Shown piece by piece: positions 36,390 through 64,000 of a DNA stretch of 64,000 nucleotides (its first letter is position 1; each line of letters starts with the position of its first letter). The stretch is from Lamellibrachia satsuma (taxonomy: Eukaryota > Annelida > Polychaeta > Sabellida > Siboglinidae). Both the position numbers and the translations under genes were made by a program. The stretch is taken from assembly GCA_033239005.1 (NCBI GenBank), contig BSQZ01000014.1:3332501-3396500 (forward strand). The letters are read 5' to 3'. Under the pieces are notes generated by a model. That model had not been told where the DNA came from and searched no databases. It saw only the letters and a list, made by a program, of their open reading frames with translations.

Positions 36390-36705
36390 ATGCGCACGAT
36401 ATCTGAACTCGTGAAGAGAAACATTCTGTGTATGCAGGCGCTGAATAGATACAAGAACACCCAATTGCGAAGAGCCATCATTGCCAACGCCGACTCCGAT
36501 CTCATGTGTGCTCTCGCCGAGTGTGTCTACAACATAGTGAAAAAGAACATTCCGTTGACCGACGCACAGAGGCAGCAGTTCAGAAAGTACAGAAACAAAT
36601 TACGCGAGTTGTCTCAGAGACGAGCGCCCGCTGCCAGGAGGAGACGCATCTTACTTCAACAGCAGGTCGGTGAGGGTCAGAGCGGGGCTTCCTATTTTTT
36701 TTACC
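36390..36705 (+). pseudogene. Polinton/adintovirus-associated small protein, 3' end replaced by LINE
   Basis: Opens MRTISELVKRNILCMQALNR, then LRRAIIANADSDLMCALAEC, VYNIVKKNIPLTDAQRQQFR and RELSQRRAPAARRRRILLQQ. The pattern (basic helices, A..ECVYNxxxxNIPLT, a K/R-rich run, LLQQ followed by a Gly-rich segment) is a common ORF in Polinton-like and adintovirus-like elements of invertebrates, where it is often followed by a hydrophobic tail and may be a core or minor virion protein. At about 36692 the frame runs into a reversed CR1 copy, so the natural C-terminus is lost. Role inferred only. Confidence 0.5.
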
Positions 36706-38560
36706 ATTTAACTAATTTATCTAGATCATCCTGTAAACTTTGTTTATCTGTATCATTGGTAACCTTTCTGAATACTTTTGTGTCATCTACAAATTTCAGT
36801 ACTTTGCTAGATATGTCATCTTCCAAATTATTTTAATATATTAAAAACAGTATAGAGCCTAATACTGATCCCTGTGGTACCCCACACAGAACAGACTTCC
36901 AGTTTGAAATCTCACCATCTACTATTACTCTCTGTCTTCTGTGTGTAAGCCACTTTTATATCCAGTTGATTACATCATTGCCTATACCATGGGCTTTTTG
37001 TTTAAGTAACAGTCTTTGATGTGGCACTTTATCGAAAGCTTTCTGAAAATCTAAATATACAACATCCACTGGTGACCCGTCATCTACCCACTTTGTAATT
37101 TCTTCCAAAAACATAAGAGATTGGTTAGACATGACCTTGCTTTTAGGAACCCATGTTGAGATGTATTTATTAATTTATGTTTTACAAGGAATTCCACCAT
37201 GTGGTCTCTAATTATTGTTTCAAGTAATTTACATACAACTGATGTTAAACTCACTGGTCTGTAATTTTCTGGTTTGTTCCTCGATCCTTTCTTAAATAGC
37301 GGTGTAATGTTTGCTTCTTTCCATTCTGAAGGAACTATTGGTGTACCAATTTGCTCAACAATTTCCTTAAGCAGTCTTGGTGGTATCCCATCAACTCCAC
37401 GTGATTTATTATCTTTCATCTTCTAAATTTTCTTTGTTATCATTTCAGGAGTTACAAATAACAGATTTATTGCCCTCGAATTTAGTAAATGGAACTGGAA
37501 GTGAGCTGATATCTTATGCGATAAAAACTAAGCTGAAATACTCATTCAGGACCTCTGCCATTTGAAACCCGTCTGAAATTATGTGTTCACTGTTGTTTTC
37601 CAGTGGTCCGACCTTATCTCAAACTTTCTGTTTACTCCTTACAGAAGCATAGAAACTCTTGCTGTCATTTTTTATATTACCTGCCAATTTTTGTTCAAAG
37701 GTTCTTTTAGATTTTCTAATTTCAGTTGTAGCTAGGTTGAGTGCCTCTTTGTAGTTTGTGTAGTCTTCTACATTTCCAGTGTGTTTATATACCCTCCACA
37801 GCATATGTTTGTGAGCAATTTTACTAATAGCCTTTTTTTCTTCCTGGACCTTTTCCCTTGTTTTCTTAATGGAACAAATTTCTCAATAATGCCATCAATC
37901 TCATATTTAAAACAAGTCCAGCATTCCGTTGCTGGCTTGTTCTTCTGCAAGTTATTCCAATCTATATTTGCTAGATATGTTCTCATCACTTTATATTTGC
38001 CTTTGTTGAAGTTCCTCCTCCATTGTTTTTATATGTATTTCCTGTCTTTACTTTTATATTAAAATGGATTTGGTTATGGTCACTTGAACCCAAAGGTTCG
38101 TGTACTTAACATTATCAACTAATTCATTTTGAGAAGACAAAATTAAATGTAACACATTCCCACCTCTGGTTGGTTCCAAGACATTTTGAGTAAGGAACCA
38201 ATCCTGTGTTAGAAGTAGAAACTGATGGTTGTCACCTCCAGCACTCTCTAATGATTCCCATTGTATATGGCCATGGTTAAAATCACACATTATAACACAT
38301 TCCCCTTGCTCACCTCCCTTATCACCTTTTGTAATTTTACATCTTCCTCTTGTCCTATGTTAGGACTACGATAAACTACTCCTATTGTTAATGCTGAGTT
38401 CCTGATAACTATGCTACACCAAATTGCTTCCTCACAATATGCTTCACTTTTCAGTGTTATTTCATATGCTTGGATAGATTCTTTAATATATAAAATTACT
38501 CCACCTCCCCTTCTTTCTCGTCTATCCTTCCTAAACATTGCATAGCCTGTCATTGCTAAC
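36692..38560 (-). mobile_element. CR1-like LINE, truncated at both ends
   Basis: On the minus strand: endonuclease C-terminal half (RRGGGVILYIKESIQAYE, VVYRSPN, CDFNHGHIQW, LGSSDHNQIHF by frameshift), linker, then RT (KDNKSRGVDGIPPRLLKEIV, EANITPLFKKGSRNKPENYR, VVYLDFQKAFDKVPHQ, FADDTK). It stops at the DKLVKW segment after motif C, so the 3' end is missing as well. Same family as the copies at 4.3 and 12.3 kb. It sits between the two Polinton-like ORFs. Confidence 0.88.
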
Positions 38561-38579
38561 GCGGTGAACTAGTCGATGC

Positions 38580-39245
38580 CCGCAGCGGCGGCGGCGAAGT
38601 GGGGAGCAGCAGGAGCAGTGGCCATTAGAGAGGGTGATATAGAGGCCGACGTCGTGGACACCGTTCCCAAGACCATGGAGGCCAAAGCCAGACGTTCGAT
38701 GGAGAGACATCGCGTGGACCGCTCGTGGCGAACTGATCCACGAGGGTGTGCCGGTTGTCGGAAGTAACGTGCTGGATCTCGTCAATGATCTGTTGCGGAA
38801 GAGAAAGACCGATCCGACGGGATGGCAGCTATTTGCGCAACAGCTCAGAGCCATCAACCTGCCCATGGAGTTGGTCGGTAACGTTTCCAGGAGATCCTAC
38901 ATACGTCAGGCGAAGACTCCTTCTCGTCGAACAGCTGCAGTAACAACTAATACTCCTCGAACTGCTGCTGCTGCTGCTGGTGGTACACAAAGTTGGACAC
39001 CCCTCGCTCGTCGGCGCCAGATGGAATATTCCACAGGCATGCTAACTCCACCACCGGAACGACGCATTGGCGTCATTGGCTGGTTGGGAGGCATATTAAA
39101 GGAGGTACGGTATGTGTCCATTGCACAGTGTGCGCTGCGACGAGCGATCCACAGGCACGTAATGTTCCGTCGTCGTTGCACTACTTTCTATGGATTTTAC
39201 ATGCTCGGCGACGCTATAGCCAGACATCTGATAAATGTGGGGTAA
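38580..39245 (+). pseudogene. Second Polinton/adintovirus-associated protein, frameshifted
   Basis: Frame 1 has VDTVPKTMEAKARRSME (38660-38710); frame 3, open from 38748, continues with VVGSNVLDLVNDLLRKRKTD then GWQLFAQQLRAINLPMELVG. VPKTxxxKAxxLLxxI...RGExxxxGxxxxGSNxxDLVxDxLRxRK...GWxxFxxxLxxxNxPxxLVGN is a repeated protein pattern in Polinton-like elements, usually just downstream of the small protein at 36.4 kb. One frameshift near 38720 splits it. The downstream RRIGVIGWLGGILKEVRYVS stretch may be unrelated. Function unknown. Confidence 0.45.
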
Positions 39246-39309
39246 CACTTATGCTGCAAACATTTACTCTATTACGGTGTTATAGAAACGTGCAGTTCGT
39301 CTAGTGTGT

Positions 39310-39640
39310 GGCGCAAAATGCATGCAGCATACCAGCATCCTTTTTTAAACAACTGTGCATTTTGAAATGTGTAGATTTAATTAAATTTAAGACTGCGGTC
39401 ATAATGTTTAAAACATATTACAACGAACTACCGGATAGTCTACAAACAAAAGTTAAGCTTTATTTACACGGTACCAGACTGAAAGATACTTTCAGTAGTT
39501 ATCGTGTCCGCACCACCAACACTCAATGTGTATTAATATTTATGGTGTGAAATTATGGAATTCTTTATACACAAATATCATTGGATGTAGAGGCACACAA
39601 GGATTTAAAAACCGTTATAAATGATATCTTCTCTCTAGGG
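39310..39640 (+). pseudogene. L2-like LINE C-terminal fragment
   Basis: KQLCILKCVDLIKFKTAVIM, FKTYYNELPDSLQ, then SSYRVRTTNTQC and, shifted, IYGVKLWNSLY. This is the last ~100 residues of an L2-type ORF2. Opposite in orientation to the 36.0-kb fragment across the Polinton-like block. Confidence 0.6.
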
Positions 39641-40910
39641 ATTAAGCCCGCAGCATCTGCGTCCGTAAAAAAACCGTGGTGACTGAGCAGTTTCCCGCGA
39701 TGACTAGCTGGTGGTCGGGAACTGTGCTCAGATACCTTTCGTTTAAGTCGGACTCGTCGCGTAATGAAATGAAAAGTAGATGTGAACGGAGCAAAATACA
39801 CGCGTGTTACGAAAGAAACACTCCATGTGCAGGGACTGTTAGCCATGTAGGAGGGGTAGCGCCCTCTGATAAGTCACCCACCCTACTACTAATAATAATA
39901 ACGACATATTTAATGTTACGAAGTAATCTGTTAACCAAATCAGTCATACCACACGTACCAAAAGTCTTGAGCGCAGTGACTTGTACTTAGAATTGTTCAC
40001 AAAAGCTTTTTTTATAAAAAAATATACAATAATCTTAAGCACCATTCTCGAAGTTTGCCGATATAATTGTAAAATAAAAAAAACCTCTACATAATACTAT
40101 TTTATTGATTCCTGTAAGCACAGTATTTATCTTAGCTAACACCGTGCATACCGCAGTCAATAAAAGTTATTTAAAACTTGAATAACGGGTTAAACTTACC
40201 ATGTCCATAGAAGCAATGGTCGCTTCAAGTTTCTTGAATGTTTCATTTATTTGCTGACAGCTCTGACTGCACAGTAAAGTCGCATTCCTGGTTAATCCAA
40301 AACGATGTCATACAATCAGTTACCTGTACACTTATAGTGGTAGGCAGAAATGGCGCTCCGCAACAGTTACGTCACTTCCGTAGTTACGCGGTGGTTTTCG
40401 CCCGGATCATCGTTGCGCGTCGCCACTGCTCGTAATGGTAATTGATGGCAATAGACAGACACTGGCCGCCCGCGTGTCACTACACTGATTTATTCCGCAG
40501 AACGTGCCAACATTTCAAAATCAGTCACCAAGTTGAAAAAGAAGGGGTATCAGCTTTGGGTGGTATTGTACGAGATGTCTCATTTTCACGAGTTTCACAC
40601 AGCATGCGTGTTATGGATACATGTGCTATGAAATGTTAAAACAAAATCTTAGGACAAATTTAGCAGGAATCTAAAGAAACGTCATTATTGGGGCATACAG
40701 GAACATGAAGTGTGGTCTGTTCACATAAATACCAACGCAAACCCGCAAATTTCTTAGTATTCTTGTTCATATGCATGCATCCTATAGCAGAACAGATAGC
40801 TACAAAAAAAGAAGGAAAGAAAAGGAACAACTGTTACTTTTTAATTTATAACAGAGTTAATTTAGAACTTGTCTTTTACCATAACAAATTCACATAGCAC
40901 TATCATTACG
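39640..40910. other. Non-coding; diverged repeat at 40.52-40.70 kb
   Basis: Includes a copy of the GAGATGTCTCATTTTCACG repeat related to 31.1 kb. Otherwise no feature; this is intergenic DNA beyond the POLR1B 3' end. Confidence 0.4.
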
Positions 40911-40916
40911 TTTTCA

Positions 40917-40922
40917 TTTATT
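40917..40922 (-). promoter_or_regulatory. Probable POLR1B polyadenylation signal
   Basis: AATAAA on the minus strand about 210 nt after the POLR1B stop codon, a normal 3' UTR distance for an invertebrate gene. Assigned by position only; AATAAA occurs often by chance in this AT-rich DNA. Confidence 0.45.
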
Positions 40923-41129
40923 ATAACACAAAGCCACTTAGCATAATTGACCCATCATCACATTTAAGAGAAAAGATCACCACTTACTCACTCATTCACA
41001 CATCAATCACGTGGTTTTGACAAACATATTAATGTCAGATATTTACTATGAAACGTCGCATTACATACACATCAATGTTAATGTAACAACAGAGTCACAT
41101 TGTCACGTCATATTTTCGTCAGGGAAACA

Positions 41130-62303
<21,174 letters not shown>

Positions 62304-62360
62304 CTAGGAACCAACAACAAATTAATACAACATTTTACTATCGTGCGTTACAGTGTTTTG

Positions 62361-64000
62361 TCCCACGCCAGCATGTCTGTCCCATGGCCAGCATGTCTGT
62401 CCCACGCCAGCATGTCTGTCCCACGCCAGCATGTCTGTCCCACGCCAGCATGTCTGTCCCACGCCAGCATGTCTGTCTCACGCCAGCATGTCTGTCTCAC
62501 GCCAGCATGTCTGTCTCACGCCAGCATGTCTGTCTCACGCCGGCATGTCTGTCTCACACCGGCATGTCTGTCACACCAGTATGTCTGTCTCACACCAGTG
62601 TGTCTGTCTCACACCAGTGTGTCTGTCTCACACCAGTGTGCCTGTCTCATACCAGTGTGTCTGTTTCACACCAGTGTGTCTGTCTCACACCAGTATGTCT
62701 GTCTCACACCAGTGTGTCTGTCTCACACCAGTGTGCCTGTCTCATACCAGTGTGTCTGTCTCACACCAGTATGTCTGTCTCACACCAGTATGTCTGTCTC
62801 ATACCAGTATGTCTGTCTCACACCAGTGTGCCTGTCTCATACCAGTGTGTCTGTCTCATACCAGTGTGTCTGTCTCACACCAGTGTGCCTGTCTCATACC
62901 AGTGTGTCTGTCTCATACCAGTGTGTCTGTCTCATACCAGTGTGTCTGTCTCACACCAGTGTGTCTGTCTCACACCAGTGTGCCTGTCTCATACCAGTAT
63001 GTCTGTCTCACACCAGTGAGCCTGTCTCACACCAGTGAGCCTGTCTCATACCAGTGTGTCTGTCTCATACCAGTATGTCTGTCTCACACCAGTATGTCTG
63101 TCTCACACCAGTATGTTGTGTCTGTCTCACACCAGTATGTCTGTCTCACACCAGTATGTCTGTCTCATACCAGTATGTCTGTCTCATACCAGTATGTCTG
63201 TCTCATACCAGTATGTCTGTCTCACACCAGTATGTCTGTCTCACACCAGTATGTCTGTCTCACACCAGTATGTCTGTCTCACACCAGTGTGTCTGTCTCA
63301 CACCAGTGTGTCTGTCTCACACCAGTGTGTCTGTCTCACACCAGTGTGTCTGTCTCACACCAGTGTGTCTGTCTCACACCAGTGTGTCTGTCTCACACCA
63401 GTGTGTCTGTCTCACACCAGTGTGTCTGTCTCACACCAGTGTGTCTGTCTCACACCAGTGTGTCTGTCTCACACCAGTGTGTCTGTCTCACACCAGTGTG
63501 TCTGTCTCACACCAGTGTGTCTGTCTCACACCAGTGTGTCTGTCTCACACCAGTGTGTCTGTCTCACACCAGTGTGTCTGTCTCACACCAGTGTGTCTGT
63601 CTCACACCAGTGTGTCTGTCTCACACCAGTGTGTCTGTCTCACACCAGTGTGTCTGTCTCACTCCAGTGTGTCTGTCTCACACCAGTGTGTCTGTCTCAC
63701 ACCAGTGTGTCTGTCTCACACCAGTGTGTCTGTCTCACACCAGTGTGTCTGTCTCACACCAGTGTGCCTGTCTCACACCAGTGTGCCTGTCTCACACCAG
63801 TGTGCCTGTCTCACACCAGTGTGCCTGTCTCACACCAGTGTGCCTGTCTCACACCAGTGTGCCTGTCTCACACCAGTGTGCCTGTCTCACACCAGTGTGT
63901 CTGTCTCACACCAGTGTGCCTGTCTCACACCAGTGTGCCTGTCTCACACCAGTGTGCCTGTCTCACACCAGTGTGCCTGTCTCACACCAGTGTGCCTGTC
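62361..64000. repeat. 19-bp minisatellite, at least 86 copies, runs off window
   Basis: Unit CTGTCTCACACCAGTGTGT. The left edge has CCCACGCCAGCATGTCTGT forms, then mixed CATACCAG/CACACCAG forms, then long homogeneous runs, a gradient from old to young copies. Begins about 58 nt from the EKIESWLF exon. Confidence 0.98.

Noticed and set aside
62343..63038. Cys/Ser-rich 231-codon frame
   Set aside because: Product of the 19-bp minisatellite; no independent coding evidence.

Overview
The window is animal nuclear DNA, not bacterial or viral. It has short protein-coding exons with GT/AG splice sites, AT-rich introns, many decayed LINEs and DNA transposons, and very long microsatellites and minisatellites. 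The mix (F-type-lectin and PAN modules on phase-1 exons, CR1/L2-like LINEs, hAT elements with 8-bp target duplications, Polinton-type polymerase remnants) suggests an aquatic invertebrate, perhaps a mollusc or other lophotrochozoan. Nothing in the sequence fixes the species.

Region by region. 0-1.2 kb holds a broken Ty3/gypsy pol on the minus strand. 2-9.2 kb holds a minus-strand modular gene: five exons, all phase 1 at both ends, encoding F-type lectin and PAN/apple modules. It is interrupted by a (CA)n tract of about 680 bp and by CR1 LINE pieces. 11-15 kb holds a gypsy integrase fragment between two 130-bp direct repeats and a near-complete CR1. 19.2-21.2 kb is a hAT-type element with a perfect 8-bp target duplication that carries a FLYWCH-like fragment. 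23.6-25.1 kb is an L2-like LINE whose palm domain has become a 32-bp tandem array. 27.7-28.8 kb is a decayed Polinton-type DNA polymerase B. 30-31 kb is a Mutator-like transposase fragment between 59-bp direct repeats. 33.5-34.1 kb is a possible Kolobok-like transposase fragment. 36.3-39.2 kb is a second Polinton/adintovirus-like block with a TATA promoter, split by a CR1 copy.

The main cellular gene is POLR1B (RNA polymerase I second-largest subunit) on the minus strand from 62.3 kb down to 41.1 kb. I resolve 18 exons whose phases all join, giving 755 residues from the lobe to the C-terminal zinc-binding clamp region and stop codon. About 380 N-terminal residues must lie beyond the right edge. 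Its introns hold LINE fragments, a second hAT-type element and at least eight tandem-repeat arrays or simple tracts. Five repeat arrays and one pyrimidine-rich tract begin or end within about 60 nt of an exon boundary, the most striking structural pattern here. One of these arrays (69 bp, in frame) keeps an open frame from exon 3 through the intron, so intron retention would add a chain of hydrophobic 23-residue repeats.

Apart from POLR1B and the lectin/PAN gene, every recognisable coding stretch is a mobile-element remnant.
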